Notes: generated from the letters alone by a model not told the origin. A stretch of DNA of 64,000 bases from Pseudomonadota bacterium (GCA_036141575.1 JAYZXF010000017.1:1-64000); one strand, 5' to 3'; counted from the stretch's first letter, positions 41,638-50,630 are shown. Translations and numbers: made by a program.

Positions 41638-42612
41638 ATGAAACCCAAAAAAGCTTCTCCTAAAGTTCTTCTGATGTTTGCCTCTGTTGGTGTCCTAATG
41701 ACCCAGTTCTGGACCATTACGATGCTACATCCTGAAGTGATGAATGAGTCAACGCTCGCCTTTATGGCTGCTTTTGTTGTGAGTGTTTGTATGTTGGTTA
41801 TGCTACTGCCTTTTACCACGCAGGAAGAAGAGAAGCCGCATTTGTCTGATGAGAGTCTAAGTTATATCCCATCAGATGAGCCGATGATGCATGAGGCGTT
41901 TTATGAAGATTTTTACAACCTTTCTGAAAAGTTTAAGCAAGGCTTTATGAAGATAGACACATTGAAGAAAGAGCTTGATACACTCTTCCCAATGGTAAAA
42001 GGGCTTATGGATGAGCAAAAGGATTCTAAAGAAGCTTTTGGGAAGGTGAAGTTCTCATCTCAAGGGGTGCTTCATCTGGCAAAGAAGAATGCAAAAGCCA
42101 CACGTGAAGCCCAAGGCGTTATGACACAAATGGAAGAAGCGCTCACACAGATTGTAAGCGCCAATACTATGATTGGTGATATTGCCAGCAAAACAAACCT
42201 GCTTGCTCTTAACGCAAGTATTGAGGCTGCCCGTGCAGGAGACGCTGGTGTTGGCTTTAGTGTGGTTGCGGATGAGATTAAAAAGCTCTCGTCTATGACA
42301 GCAAAAGCGACTGGCGAAATTCAAAACAGTGTGAAGTCTGTGACGGAAGTTAACAATGAAAGCCAAAAATCTCTGCAAAGTATGGGGCAAAATATGCGTG
42401 ATGTGGTAGAACACACCGAGCAGCTCAATACGCTTATGCCAGAAGAAACAGACGAGACCGTTTCAACAGAAGGTATTGTGGCAGAGCTTAAAGTGATTAA
42501 AAAAGCGGTGGATAAGCTCCGCATAGTCTCAGAAGAGATGCAGGGCTATCAAACGCAAATGGAAGGCGTGCTCGCCAGAGCCGCCAAGCAAGAACAAGGA
42601 TTAGCAGCATGA
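41638..42612 (+). CDS. Minimal methyl-accepting chemotaxis transducer without sensor domain, 324 aa
   Basis: Two membrane helices at about 8-28 and 42-62 separated by a short loop, so there is almost no periplasmic domain, and no recognisable HAMP. The signalling hairpin [40 protein letters not shown] (about 180-220) is intact for binding CheA/CheW. It may sense membrane state or act with a partner. The last codon overlaps the start of the histidine phosphatase gene (ATGA), so the two are coupled. Confidence 0.85.
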   Translation: MKPKKASPKVLLMFASVGVLMTQFWTITMLHPEVMNESTLAFMAAFVVSVCMLVMLLPFTTQEEEKPHLSDESLSYIPSDEPMMHEAFYEDFYNLSEKFKQGFMKIDTLKKELDTLFPMVKGLMDEQKDSKEAFGKVKFSSQGVLHLAKKNAKATREAQGVMTQMEEALTQIVSANTMIGDIASKTNLLALNASIEAARAGDAGVGFSVVADEIKKLSSMTAKATGEIQNSVKSVTEVNNESQKSLQSMGQNMRDVVEHTEQLNTLMPEETDETVSTEGIVAELKVIKKAVDKLRIVSEEMQGYQTQMEGVLARAAKQEQGLAA

Positions 42613-43229
42613 CAACATTGGTTGTGATTCGCCACGGAAATACATTTGAAGCAGGGGAAGAGCCACGCCGCGTTGGCGCGCGCACAGATATGCCCCTTAC
42701 AGAAACAGGCCAACAGCAGGCAGAAAAGCTTGGTGTAATGTTAAAAGAAAAAGGTCTGTCTCCAAACTGGGTTGTAAGTGGCCCGTTGCAACGCACCATT
42801 CAAACGGCGCACATTGCAACAGAAGCGGCGGGTACGTCATCTTTTCCAGATGTAGAAGAGTTTCTGCGTGAGATTGATTACGGTAAGGATGAAAACCAGC
42901 CTGAGAGCGTCGTTGTCTCTCGTCTTGGTGAAGAGGCCATTGAGAAGTGGGAGAAAGAAGCGCTTGTTCCTGATGGGTGGAACCTTGATATTGGAGGGGT
43001 CATTGACGGGTGGAATGATCTTGCTGATCGTGCAATTGAACACCATAAAGGTGGCGTGGTTTGGGCTGTAACAAGTAACGGTATTGCGCGCTTTGCCCCG
43101 CATGTAACAGGTGACTTTAACCGCTTTGCAAGTGAGCACGGTTTAAAGTTAAAAACAGGCGCTTGCGGCATTCTTAAATGTAATGAGCATGGCCAGTGGC
43201 ACGTGGAATCTTGGAACCTACGCGGTTAA
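42609..43229 (+). CDS. Histidine phosphatase (phosphoglycerate mutase) family protein, 206 aa
   Basis: VVIRHGNT at the start gives the catalytic RHG (Arg8-His9-Gly10); [13 protein letters not shown] and [11 protein letters not shown] match the family. The C-terminal [11 protein letters not shown] supplies the late phosphate-pocket strand but with Asn where a second His often lies (SHGG usually), so activity may be altered. Coupled to the chemotaxis transducer by a 4-nt overlap. Substrate unknown. Confidence 0.82.
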   Translation: MTTLVVIRHGNTFEAGEEPRRVGARTDMPLTETGQQQAEKLGVMLKEKGLSPNWVVSGPLQRTIQTAHIATEAAGTSSFPDVEEFLREIDYGKDENQPESVVVSRLGEEAIEKWEKEALVPDGWNLDIGGVIDGWNDLADRAIEHHKGGVVWAVTSNGIARFAPHVTGDFNRFASEHGLKLKTGACGILKCNEHGQWHVESWNLRG

Positions 43230-43240
43230 CATCTCATTAA

Positions 43241-43270
43241 AAAAAAGCCCCTCAAGTGAGGGGCTTTTTT
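43241..43270. terminator. Bidirectional terminator
   Basis: AAAAAAGCCCCT / AGGGGCTTTTTT stem between convergent genes. Confidence 0.9.
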
Positions 43271-43276
43271 AATCGA

Positions 43277-43672
43277 TTAATCTTCGTCTTTGGTGTCAAA
43301 CGCGCTGCCCCAGCCATAGCCATAGAACGCCGTAAACAGGTTGACGGCACCTATGGTTACCAGCATGTAAAGCAGGCTTTGACCCATAACCAGCCAGGCG
43401 CCAAAAGGCAGGCCTACGCAGAAAAGAGCGGTGAAAAAGATTGTTGAGACATAGTAACCAGAAGGGTCACGCCACTCTTTTTTCGGATCCTTGTCATAAA
43501 ACATGCGCCAATAGGCGTCTAGGTTCATCCAAAACGAGTAGAACGTCGTTACGGCCAAAATTGCAATGAACAGGGCAAACTGTGAGAGCAAAATCATGAA
43601 TGCGATGACCGCAATCACATGAATAGGAGTGTGTTTGCCAAGGGTAAGAAAGGGTTTTGCTTTGGTTTTCAT
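43277..43672 (-). CDS. Four-helix membrane protein, 131 aa (class I)
   Basis: Start at 43672 follows TCTGGAGC. Hydrophobic helices at about 14-32, 30-46, 74-95 and 97-115 around a polar loop (DKDPKKEWRDPSGYY). The stop overlaps ATCGATT. Promoter at 43723-43751. Function unknown. Confidence 0.72.
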   Translation of the reverse strand: MKTKAKPFLTLGKHTPIHVIAVIAFMILLSQFALFIAILAVTTFYSFWMNLDAYWRMFYDKDPKKEWRDPSGYYVSTIFFTALFCVGLPFGAWLVMGQSLLYMLVTIGAVNLFTAFYGYGWGSAFDTKDED

Positions 43673-43722
43673 AAGATAGAGCTCCAGAAAGTGAAAAGAA
43701 AAACAGGATATGAATTGCCCTG

Positions 43723-43751
43723 AAGGTATGCAAAGCTGATTTTTCTGTCAA
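43723..43751 (-). promoter_or_regulatory. Sigma70-like promoter of the 43672 gene
   Basis: On the minus strand TTGACA, 17-bp spacer, TACCTT (within GCATACCTT). Confidence 0.6.
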
Positions 43752-43847
43752 CTCTAAACGCTTGAAATGTGTTGTAAGAGGTGAGGCCTTCCTGTAAGTT
43801 GAAGGTATACATCATCTTTTCTTCTGTTTTTTATGGAGATTACTCAC

Positions 43848-44549
43848 ATGCGACGCTTTTTAAAGAGCGTTTTGAATGCTTGTGGCATCTGGATACTCTT
43901 CTTGATTGTTGGAGGTGTCTTTTGGGGCTTTTTTAGCCTAGATACTTTGAAACTGCCATTTTGGGAGTTGCAAGAAGGGGCATATCTACCAGATATTGCT
44001 GGTGTTCTCTACGCTGTTCTACTCAGTTTGTTTGCTGTTGTTTTCCGTTTCTTCTACTGGATTGTTGAGCCGAAGGAAAACGGCAATCGTGAAAGAGTGA
44101 AAGCGCAAGAAGTCATCATGTTTTATGGCATTGGCGGCGTGTTGCTTTTATTGTTTGCTGTAAAGATTGCCCTGCACAGCCAGCCTGACGCGATTTATTT
44201 GCGCTACTTGATGGTAGGGGCGCCTGTTGTAAGTTTTATTTTTGCGAGTGTGGCGTTGAAAAAGCCCATTCAAACATCTTGGCAAAATCAGGCTTATGCG
44301 AATAGGCGTGCTTATACACGTATAGCGCTGCTGCAGACAGGTATAGATTCCGACGCAGTCGTCGCTTACATGAAACAAAAGCACTCTTATGAGACGCTGG
44401 GCCAGGTGTTGAACCTCATTGATTCTTTGAACTACACACGCTCCAGAGTGGGGCAGTTGGAAGAAGAGTTGGTGGCAACACAGAAAAGCCTAGATGGCGC
44501 CCGCGACAGCGAACAGAAACTGTTTGCCAGTTTGCAAGGTGCGCTTTAA
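43848..44549 (+). CDS. Membrane protein with coiled-coil tail, 233 aa (class I)
   Basis: ATG at 43848 follows TGGAG. Hydrophobic helices at about 12-34, 50-72, 88-106 and 118-136, then a soluble domain ending in a coiled coil (RVGQLEEELVATQKSLDGA). TAA overlaps ATCGAA and a terminator follows. TATACA at about 43806 marks the promoter. Function unknown. Confidence 0.72.
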   Translation: MRRFLKSVLNACGIWILFLIVGGVFWGFFSLDTLKLPFWELQEGAYLPDIAGVLYAVLLSLFAVVFRFFYWIVEPKENGNRERVKAQEVIMFYGIGGVLLLLFAVKIALHSQPDAIYLRYLMVGAPVVSFIFASVALKKPIQTSWQNQAYANRRAYTRIALLQTGIDSDAVVAYMKQKHSYETLGQVLNLIDSLNYTRSRVGQLEEELVATQKSLDGARDSEQKLFASLQGAL

Positions 44550-44557
44550 TCGAAATG

Positions 44558-44584
44558 AAACACCCCGCATAATGCGGGGTGTTT
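44558..44584. terminator. Bidirectional terminator
   Basis: AAACACCCCGCA / TGCGGGGTGTTT stem. Confidence 0.9.
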
Positions 44585-44587
44585 TCT

Positions 44588-45019
44588 TTATGTCCAGTCT
44601 TTATCCCAACGGGCAAGCTCAGTTGGAGACCTGAGAGGTTTGTATGGATTGGCCATTTTATAGCGTTCAATGAGTTCAATCATGTCATGTTTTTCAAAAG
44701 TGGCTTCACGGTATTCTGTTTCGCGGTATCCGTCTTCGCTAGCGGCTTGTTCATGGAGCGTTACAAAGAGTGTGCCTGAATCTTCTTTCATGCTGAAGGT
44801 GGCCTTATGAGACATCTCGTCTTTCCAAGTACTGCTAACTTCTGTGAGCTTCTTTTGCTTTTTAAGTGCGCGCTCAAGTTCAGCAAGAGAAAGATCAACA
44901 GCTTTTACCATACCATTATCATTGTGTAGCTCTAGCGTAAGATAGCGATCAGCGTACATCTCTGAGTTCTTCAGCTTTAAAATGCCGCTTTTTGATGTCA
45001 ATTCAAATGTTGTGTGCAT
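44588..45019 (-). CDS. Unknown soluble protein, 143 aa (class II)
   Basis: Start at 45019 follows GGGGAGGAA. Acidic/basic mixed, soluble, beta then helical (GILKLKNSEMYADRYLTLELHN). No ATCGA tag. Located next to the repeat at 45.1 kb. Function unknown. Confidence 0.68.
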   Translation of the reverse strand: MHTTFELTSKSGILKLKNSEMYADRYLTLELHNDNGMVKAVDLSLAELERALKKQKKLTEVSSTWKDEMSHKATFSMKEDSGTLFVTLHEQAASEDGYRETEYREATFEKHDMIELIERYKMANPYKPLRSPTELARWDKDWT

Positions 45020-45089
45020 GTGGATTTCCTCCCCTGGTATAAAACCCTTAATGATTTATGTGATTGATAAAAAAGGGGAGGCTGACATT

Positions 45090-45480
45090 GCTTTGGTGCT
45101 TGCTCTCAGCCTCGTATTTGGAAATTTTTTTATTCTTTGCTTTACGCTCTCGCTTTTTTCATTCGCTGCGCTACTTCAAAAAGACGATAGCCCGCAAAGT
45201 AGTATCATGGTTTAAAACTTTCATTTTCAAAAGCATTGCTCCGCTCTGCTTTTAATTGTTTTAAACCGCTCAAAACGCCTGAACGTTTTGGGTCGCATTC
45301 GCTCCCGCTCTATAAGGATAAAACCTCGGCTATGTCTTCATGCTTCGCGAGCAATTAGCGAGCCGGCGCTTAAGGGCGCCGAGCGGTGGGGCGCAATGTA
45401 ATGTGACGCCCGAACGAAGTGAGGCGCCCCGCCAAGATATAAAGAAAACAGGCATTGGTAGAAACAGTGTTTATGTATGG
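45090..45480 (+). repeat. Structured intergenic repeat, copy 5
   Basis: Has a variant opening region, stem 1 GGTTTAAAAC (45209-45218) with GTTTTAAACC (45258-45267) capped by AAAAGC/GCTTTT, stem 2 CAAAACG/CGTTTTG (about 45270-45288), CGCTCCCGCTCTATAAGG, a GCGCC-rich hairpin near 45363-45380, and a long terminal stem GGTGGGGCGC (45385-45394) with GCGCCCCGCC (45424-45433), then AAGATATAAAGAAAA. Most of the 567-bp gap between genes is this element. Confidence 0.78.
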
Positions 45481-45585
45481 GGCACATTCTTAACCTGCCC
45501 GCTGTCAGACAAATCTAAGTTGCATTTCTATGTCCCCCTATAAACAGATAGGGTAACAGGGAAAATAGGGATAATAATAGGTAAA

Positions 45586-46347
45586 ATGGTTCCGACACTC
45601 AGCTATAAAGGATTAAAACGGAAGCTGCACGAAAGCAGCCAAGACTCCGTATACTTTATTGATATACGTCATTTGATTTTGAAAGATGATCATCCGTCTA
45701 ATCCATCACTCATGAAACTCCACATGCGTATGGGGCCTGTGGCGCAGCGCATTCTTGATGAAATGATTAAGTTGAGAAAAAGCTACCATATCTACTTTAA
45801 TGAAACAGATAACCTGCACGCCTCAGCGCAGCAGTGTATTGTTGAAGCTCCAGCACTTGATATTGAAGATACGCTTATTTCGCTTGGCGTAGAGCTACAA
45901 GAGATTGACGGCTCAGATTACATGTATGTGAAGAAGATGCACATGGTGAATATTGCACCTGTACGCGGTATTTTCTTTAATACAGATACAACAATTGAAG
46001 TTGAGACGATTGATAAGAATACGCACACGTATGAGGCAGGACAGCATACGCTTCTGATTCAACGTGATGGTATGCTTGATATACGAGACTTAAGTCGTCC
46101 GGCAGAGTTTAAATCGACCAGGTTCCTTATTCATGGGGATCCAATCACAACGCACCTTGGTGGGTGTGTGCAGGTGAGCTATCACGAGTTCAGTAGTGTA
46201 AATGTTATGGGCGATCTTCTACCATGCGGTATGAGTACTTATGGTGATTTGATTCCGCTGGCTGGGCCAAATCCACGTACGTTTGCTTGCCCAACCATGA
46301 ATGAACTACAACGTATTTTACAAGACTTAAATGCTAAGGCAGCCTAG
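45586..46347 (+). CDS. Unknown soluble protein, 253 aa (class II)
   Basis: ATG at 45586, weak ribosome site (ATAGG). Soluble, beta-rich in the middle. Contains NTHTYEAGQHTLL, close to ETHVYQAGEHQTV in the 48362 protein, so the two may share a domain. A CCCCCTATA box is about 50 nt upstream. Precedes the 60-aa gene by 15 nt. Confidence 0.7.
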   Translation: MVPTLSYKGLKRKLHESSQDSVYFIDIRHLILKDDHPSNPSLMKLHMRMGPVAQRILDEMIKLRKSYHIYFNETDNLHASAQQCIVEAPALDIEDTLISLGVELQEIDGSDYMYVKKMHMVNIAPVRGIFFNTDTTIEVETIDKNTHTYEAGQHTLLIQRDGMLDIRDLSRPAEFKSTRFLIHGDPITTHLGGCVQVSYHEFSSVNVMGDLLPCGMSTYGDLIPLAGPNPRTFACPTMNELQRILQDLNAKAA

Positions 46348-46362
46348 AGGAGAGGGGAAGAT

Positions 46363-46545
46363 ATGACAGATGTAAAAACAAAAGCAGATATTGATACCTC
46401 GACAGTTGAAGGCTTTATTAAGCTTTCAGAACATCTAGAAATACAGAGGGAAAAGAGACTCGCTATTCAAGCTCGCAAAGAGGCGCAAGCCGAGCAAAAC
46501 GTGGTTCCAATGGAACAAGAAGAAGATAAAAGCCATGAGAGGTAG
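46363..46545 (+). CDS. Small charged protein, 60 aa (class II)
   Basis: ATG at 46363 follows GAGGAGAGGGG. Glu/Lys/Gln-rich single helix (REKRLAIQARKEAQAEQN) ending HER. In operon with the 45586 gene. Function unknown; resembles the other small helical class II products in composition. Confidence 0.65.
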   Translation: MTDVKTKADIDTSTVEGFIKLSEHLEIQREKRLAIQARKEAQAEQNVVPMEQEEDKSHER

Positions 46546-46562
46546 GCTATTTTCTCCTACAT

Positions 46563-46597
46563 AAAAAATCCCCCACTCAAACCGTGGGGGATTTTTT
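46563..46597. terminator. Bidirectional terminator
   Basis: AAAAAATCCCCCAC / GTGGGGGATTTTTT stem. Confidence 0.9.
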
Positions 46598-46612
46598 TTA
46601 TCGATTTATGGT

Positions 46613-46993
46613 CTAGACGATGATGCTTGGACCAGTAGAAGACTTGTCTGGAACAAACTGTTTGCCATCAAATGTTTCATTCAGGTGAAATGTGACATTT
46701 AGTTCATAGCCATGATGCTCGTAGAGCCGAATGCATACGTTCAGCTCCTTAGCACGTGCTTGAAGGAGTGCCCATGCCTTAGAGTTTTCAACCAGATCTT
46801 TTGTGAGGAGAAGGTTCTTCAACCATTGGCCTTCTTCCAGAAGGTTGTGGCCTTTGTACGTTTGACCTTCATCAGCCATGCCAGAGAAGATATCTTCCAG
46901 CTGCGGAATCAGTTCACGAATTTTTTCTTCGAGAGTGGCCAAGTTTTTGGATTGTGCTGCGTCGCGAAGTTTATCGCCAAATGGTTTGTCCAT
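46613..46993 (-). CDS. Unknown soluble protein, 126 aa (class I)
   Basis: Start at 46993; GGAGCACC lies upstream. Helical N-terminal two thirds (SKNLATLEEKIRELIPQLEDIF) and a beta-rich end. ATCGAT lies 8 nt after the stop. A near-consensus promoter is at 47042-47070. Function unknown. Confidence 0.72.
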   Translation of the reverse strand: MDKPFGDKLRDAAQSKNLATLEEKIRELIPQLEDIFSGMADEGQTYKGHNLLEEGQWLKNLLLTKDLVENSKAWALLQARAKELNVCIRLYEHHGYELNVTFHLNETFDGKQFVPDKSSTGPSIIV

Positions 46994-47041
46994 TGTGGTG
47001 CTCCATGTCAGAAAACATAAAAAGAGATGTGATATATATTT

Positions 47042-47070
47042 GGTATACGTCTTGGCGCAGGCTCTGTCAA
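47042..47070 (-). promoter_or_regulatory. Strong sigma70-like promoter of the 46993 gene
   Basis: On the minus strand TTGACA, 17-bp spacer, TATACC. Confidence 0.8.
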
Positions 47071-47086
47071 ACTCTTACAAGAAAGT

Positions 47087-47115
47087 AAAAATCCCCCGCA
47101 CAGTGCAGGGGATTT
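47087..47115 (-). terminator. Terminator of the 48187 gene
   Basis: AAAATCCCC and GCA pair with TGC and GGGGATTT. Confidence 0.75.
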
Positions 47116-47128
47116 GAATGGCGTTTTT

Positions 47129-48187
47129 TTAGCGGCCAAAGTCACTAGCCATGTCAGGCTCTTCAAGGCTATCTAGGTCGTAGCCTCGCTCTTGTAGCTT
47201 GGCTTTTACATCGTCTAGAAACTCTTGCTCGCGGGCATGCATTTCTGCAGCATCAGGTTGGTGCTGTTCAAGAACCTCTTGAAGTCTCGCCATTTCCTCT
47301 TTTTCAGCTTCATCTAGGCCACGTGGCTCTTCGTCCCAGTACCCTTCAGGGTCTTTCTCATAAAGGTCTCGTTCATCTTGGATGGCTTTGAGGTCCATGT
47401 ACTCAATATCTGCATCTTGAAAATCTGTATTGTTAGACCAGTAACGTTTGTAATGGTTACTGCGGTTTACACCAGCTTCAAAAGAGTCCATAGCGGCTTG
47501 GAGCGCTGGTACCTCTCGGTTGGAAAGATCAGGCTCTTCGTTGCCACGCATAGGGTCTACATCGTAATAATCTGCAACAGCGCGGCGGATCTCTGCTTCA
47601 TAATCACGCAGTTCAGCTTTTTCTACCTCGTCTAGAGGTGGGTGAGAGTCATCTTCAGCGCTCATTGGCTGGTAATTGGCACGCAGGCTGAGCTCTTCGT
47701 AGCGGTCAGTGGCACCGCCAAGGGCACCGCGTATAATCTCTTGTCGTTTTTCTGGAGAAAGCTCTTCAACATCTCTATCTCCAAGGCCGTTTGTTTCATC
47801 GGCAAAGTCAAACCCTTCATTACGCTCTTCAAGAACGTAGACCATGTTTTGTGTCACATCCTCTAGAAGGTTTTGATACGCAGGGTCATTCTCACGTACG
47901 TCTCTTGGCAGGCAGCAAAGATCACGCACGGCATCAAACTGTCTATCAGTCATGCTATCTGCAACAAGCTCATCAAATGCAGGCGTGCTGCGTTCTGCTG
48001 GATTGTCTTCAAAATATTTATCGCCCTCATAGTCATCGTTTGGTGTATGAGGTTCCTCATCACGGCTTGGGCCAGACATGTTTGTTGAATGAATCAATTT
48101 ACCAGATTGTGTAGATGTTGGACCGTGGCCAACAAATAGATTGTCTTCATTAAGCAGCTCGTGCTGAATGTTTTGATCCTGTGACAT
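47129..48187 (-). CDS. Large acidic class II protein, 352 aa
   Basis: ATG at 48187 (MSQDQNIQ) with GGGAGA at 11 nt. Extremely acidic and hydrophilic, mostly helical, with no membrane helix or signal peptide. Ends PDMASDFGR, the Phe/Leu-x-Arg terminus shared with three other class II proteins. A CCCCCCATA box lies about 45 nt upstream. Function unknown; composition suggests a scaffold, a DNA mimic or an exported substrate (inference only). Confidence 0.72.
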   Translation of the reverse strand: MSQDQNIQHELLNEDNLFVGHGPTSTQSGKLIHSTNMSGPSRDEEPHTPNDDYEGDKYFEDNPAERSTPAFDELVADSMTDRQFDAVRDLCCLPRDVRENDPAYQNLLEDVTQNMVYVLEERNEGFDFADETNGLGDRDVEELSPEKRQEIIRGALGGATDRYEELSLRANYQPMSAEDDSHPPLDEVEKAELRDYEAEIRRAVADYYDVDPMRGNEEPDLSNREVPALQAAMDSFEAGVNRSNHYKRYWSNNTDFQDADIEYMDLKAIQDERDLYEKDPEGYWDEEPRGLDEAEKEEMARLQEVLEQHQPDAAEMHAREQEFLDDVKAKLQERGYDLDSLEEPDMASDFGR

Positions 48188-48361
48188 GACGTGGTTTATC
48201 TCCCTATTTACCATGAATAATAAAGATATGGTTATGGGGGGCGTCAGTTTCAAGCGTGAGCCTAGAAAAATGTATCAATAAGAAGAACATAGCCCATAAA
48301 TTGAGCATGTTTCAGTGCCTTAACACTTGCTTTTACTTGTGAAGGAGGACAAAATATATAT

Positions 48362-49336
48362 ATGACAACTGCAAAACATATCTCTTTTGAAGAACTCACT
48401 GAAATTTTAGCTGATCCATTTGAATGCTTATTTTACCGCCATGCGGCGCATGTGGTGCATATGATGGATGACCCTGAAATGGAACAAGACCTCCTTATTA
48501 CAATGCTAGATAGCAGCTACAGCGACATCCTTGAGGATGCGTTTACGCTTGCTAAGGCAGAAGTAGAGGTAGCGCAAGAGCAAGAAGGTGGCCCAATCCA
48601 GTTTGCTGGAAATAAAAAGGCCATGCTACAAGCCCTTGAAGATGCCATGGTTGAGTTTACGCCTCTAGCAGAGCACGGTGAGGACTTTTTGCTTCTCACC
48701 CAAATGCAGGTGGATGGTGAGCTGTTTTCACTTGGTGAGACACATGTGTACCAAGCAGGTGAGCATCAGACTGTTGAGATTATTGACCATAAAGAAGAAT
48801 CGCACACGTTTGACCTGCAAAAAGGCAATGTGATTGTAGAAGATAGCGGTGTCTTCTTTGTGTATGACCTATCTGAAATGGGCCAAATTGGTGTAACGGC
48901 TATTCTGAGCCAAAACTTTGACCGCAACATCTTTAGTGATATCAGTGACCACCGTATGTTTATGGTGTATGAGCTGCTCGACAGGATTGAGGAGGGCGGG
49001 ACAACGCTTGAGGTGAGCCTGAACTTTGTACCTGAGGCGGTGATTGAAAACCTTGTACCAGCAGATGTGCTGGGTGAACCGTTGGTTCTACCAGATGAAG
49101 AAACGCTCACAACGCCAGAACTTGGCCTCATTGAGCAGCGCCTTCGTACGGTGAACATGGTGACAAACGATACTGAGGTTCTAGAGAACTTCCATACGAT
49201 GCTGGGCCATCACATTCAGTTTGTGAGCCAGCTTGCAGATCTGAAATGGAAGTACAGCCAAGCTATGGGCGATGAAGGGGACGGCGAAGACATGCCTGAA
49301 CCAACGCACATGGTTGATAAAACAATGATTCACTAG
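48362..49336 (+). CDS. Acidic soluble protein, 324 aa (class II)
   Basis: ATG at 48362 follows GGAGG at 13 nt, with AT-rich sequence between. Acidic, mixed alpha/beta. Contains ETHVYQAGEHQTVEII, similar to a segment of the 45586 protein. Divergent from the 48187 gene. No ATCGA tag; a structured repeat begins right after its stop. Function unknown. Confidence 0.72.
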   Translation: MTTAKHISFEELTEILADPFECLFYRHAAHVVHMMDDPEMEQDLLITMLDSSYSDILEDAFTLAKAEVEVAQEQEGGPIQFAGNKKAMLQALEDAMVEFTPLAEHGEDFLLLTQMQVDGELFSLGETHVYQAGEHQTVEIIDHKEESHTFDLQKGNVIVEDSGVFFVYDLSEMGQIGVTAILSQNFDRNIFSDISDHRMFMVYELLDRIEEGGTTLEVSLNFVPEAVIENLVPADVLGEPLVLPDEETLTTPELGLIEQRLRTVNMVTNDTEVLENFHTMLGHHIQFVSQLADLKWKYSQAMGDEGDGEDMPEPTHMVDKTMIH

Positions 49337-49344
49337 TTTGGCTT

Positions 49345-49885
49345 GCTCTCTGTCTTTCATTTTGAAAATCGTAGATTTTACAAAATAAAATCCAACACAA
49401 GCTATGGTCTTGGCATAAAGCTTCTTTTGCCTGCCCATCTTTCACAATCTGGGCAGAGCTGTTTTATGCCGTTCAAAAGTTCTTAAACTTTTGGCTTCGT
49501 TTCACTGGGCACTCTATGAGGCCGATACCTCTGTTGATTCATATTACTTTGCGAATGCAGTGAGCCGAAAGCGCCAGCGCTTTCGATGCTGCCTCGCAGG
49601 GTAAGCCTCACCAGCACGCGGAGCGTGCGGCGGGGCAGCTAAACATACACAAAACAGCCTGTGGCAGGCAGAGTGCTTGTGTGCAGGGCAACACCTTATA
49701 TGATGGGGAAGGTCAGCGCTTCAGCTATATCTTCATGTTTCGCAGAGCGATAGCGTAGCCGGCGCATAAGAGCGCCGAGCGAAAAGGCACAGTGTAGGGT
49801 AGGCTACAGCGTAGCCGTGCCTTTTCAAGATATAAATAAAGCAGTAATTGGCGGCACAGTCCTTATGTACAAGGGACACCCTGAA
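49345..49885 (+). repeat. Structured intergenic repeat, copy 6 (longest)
   Basis: Opening hairpin near 49362-49392, ATGGTCTTGG, stem 1 GGCATAAAGC (49412-49421) with GTTTTATGCC (49461-49470) capped by CTGCCCA/TGGGCAG, stem 2 CAAAAGTT/AACTTTTG (about 49473-49492), then an extra ~200-nt insertion with hairpins (AAAGCGCCAGCGCTTT near 49570; CAGCACGCGGAGCGTGC near 49612), GGCGC/GCGCC hairpin, terminal stem AAAAGGCAC (49782-49790) with GTGCCTTTT (49817-49825), and CAAGATATAAATAAA. It occupies most of a 769-bp gene-free gap. Confidence 0.8.
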
Positions 49886-49894
49886 TATATTTAG

Positions 49895-49917
49895 CCAGTA
49901 TTATATATTAATACTGG
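49895..49917. promoter_or_regulatory. Perfect 9-bp inverted repeat in a gene-free gap
   Basis: CCAGTATTA and TAATACTGG separated by 5 nt. Could be an operator or a hairpin just after the repeat; no T-run follows. The rest of the gap to 50020 shows no clear feature. Confidence 0.4.
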
Positions 49918-50025
49918 TGATTTCTATTCTGTGGTAAGGATAGGCTTTGTAGGCTTGTTGTATGCTGCCTTGCAGATCCTTTCGCATCTTCTTTTTAAAG
50001 GGTTTCCAAAAGTTTAGGGTTTTTA

Positions 50026-50054
50026 TTGCTGTCTAAAAGGAGGGGTGGTATACA
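50026..50054 (+). promoter_or_regulatory. Sigma70-like promoter of the 50105 gene
   Basis: TTGCTG, 17-bp spacer, TATACA. Confidence 0.6.
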
Positions 50055-50104
50055 GAGGGCAGCAACTCATCTATCTTTCTCGTTTTTACATATAAGGTTT
50101 TCCC

Positions 50105-50611
50105 ATGAAAGGACCAAGGTTTACCCTTGCAGGGCTTTTAATTAAGCCCGTTAAATTCCATGTGGATCATCCATTTTGGATGGGGCCATGGACACTTCTG
50201 CTTCTGGTGGTATTGGGATTTACACAGGCCTGGCTTGTGTTTATTGGCTATATCATCGGCTATTGGGGTGTACACTACATCACAAGCTATCAAAACTACC
50301 ATGATCTTTATTATGGTAGCAGCAGCCCTGAAGCCAGTGTTGGTGGAAAGTTTGACCGTCTAGGTTCCCAGTATGGTTGGGGCATTATTGTGGCTGCTGT
50401 CTGTTTGATTGCAAGTGCCATTATGACCGGCATCTACTATGATGAAGGGCTGGGTGGAAACGGCTGGACTCTATTGATTCCCCTTGGCGTTATGGCGCTG
50501 TATGAGTGGATTATCATTGAGCCCTATGAAAGCCGTCCAACGCTGCTTGAGCGCTTCAAAGAGGCTGTCTACAAAGCTGATGAACAGTGGAATGGCAGTG
50601 GCCAAGACTAA
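50105..50611 (+). CDS. Four-helix membrane protein, 168 aa (class I, paralogue of 50739)
   Basis: Hydrophobic helices at about 25-44, 44-60, 92-112 and 118-136. The C-terminal EWIIIEPYESRPTLLERFKEAVYKADEQWN aligns with TWIVLPPETPRDSLMTALRKWINNQDEAWN of the next gene, which has the same length, so they are tandem paralogues. ATCGATT lies 12 nt after the stop. Function unknown. Confidence 0.73.
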   Translation: MKGPRFTLAGLLIKPVKFHVDHPFWMGPWTLLLLVVLGFTQAWLVFIGYIIGYWGVHYITSYQNYHDLYYGSSSPEASVGGKFDRLGSQYGWGIIVAAVCLIASAIMTGIYYDEGLGGNGWTLLIPLGVMALYEWIIIEPYESRPTLLERFKEAVYKADEQWNGSGQD

Positions 50612-50630
50612 GCTGTTTGAATCGATTGAA

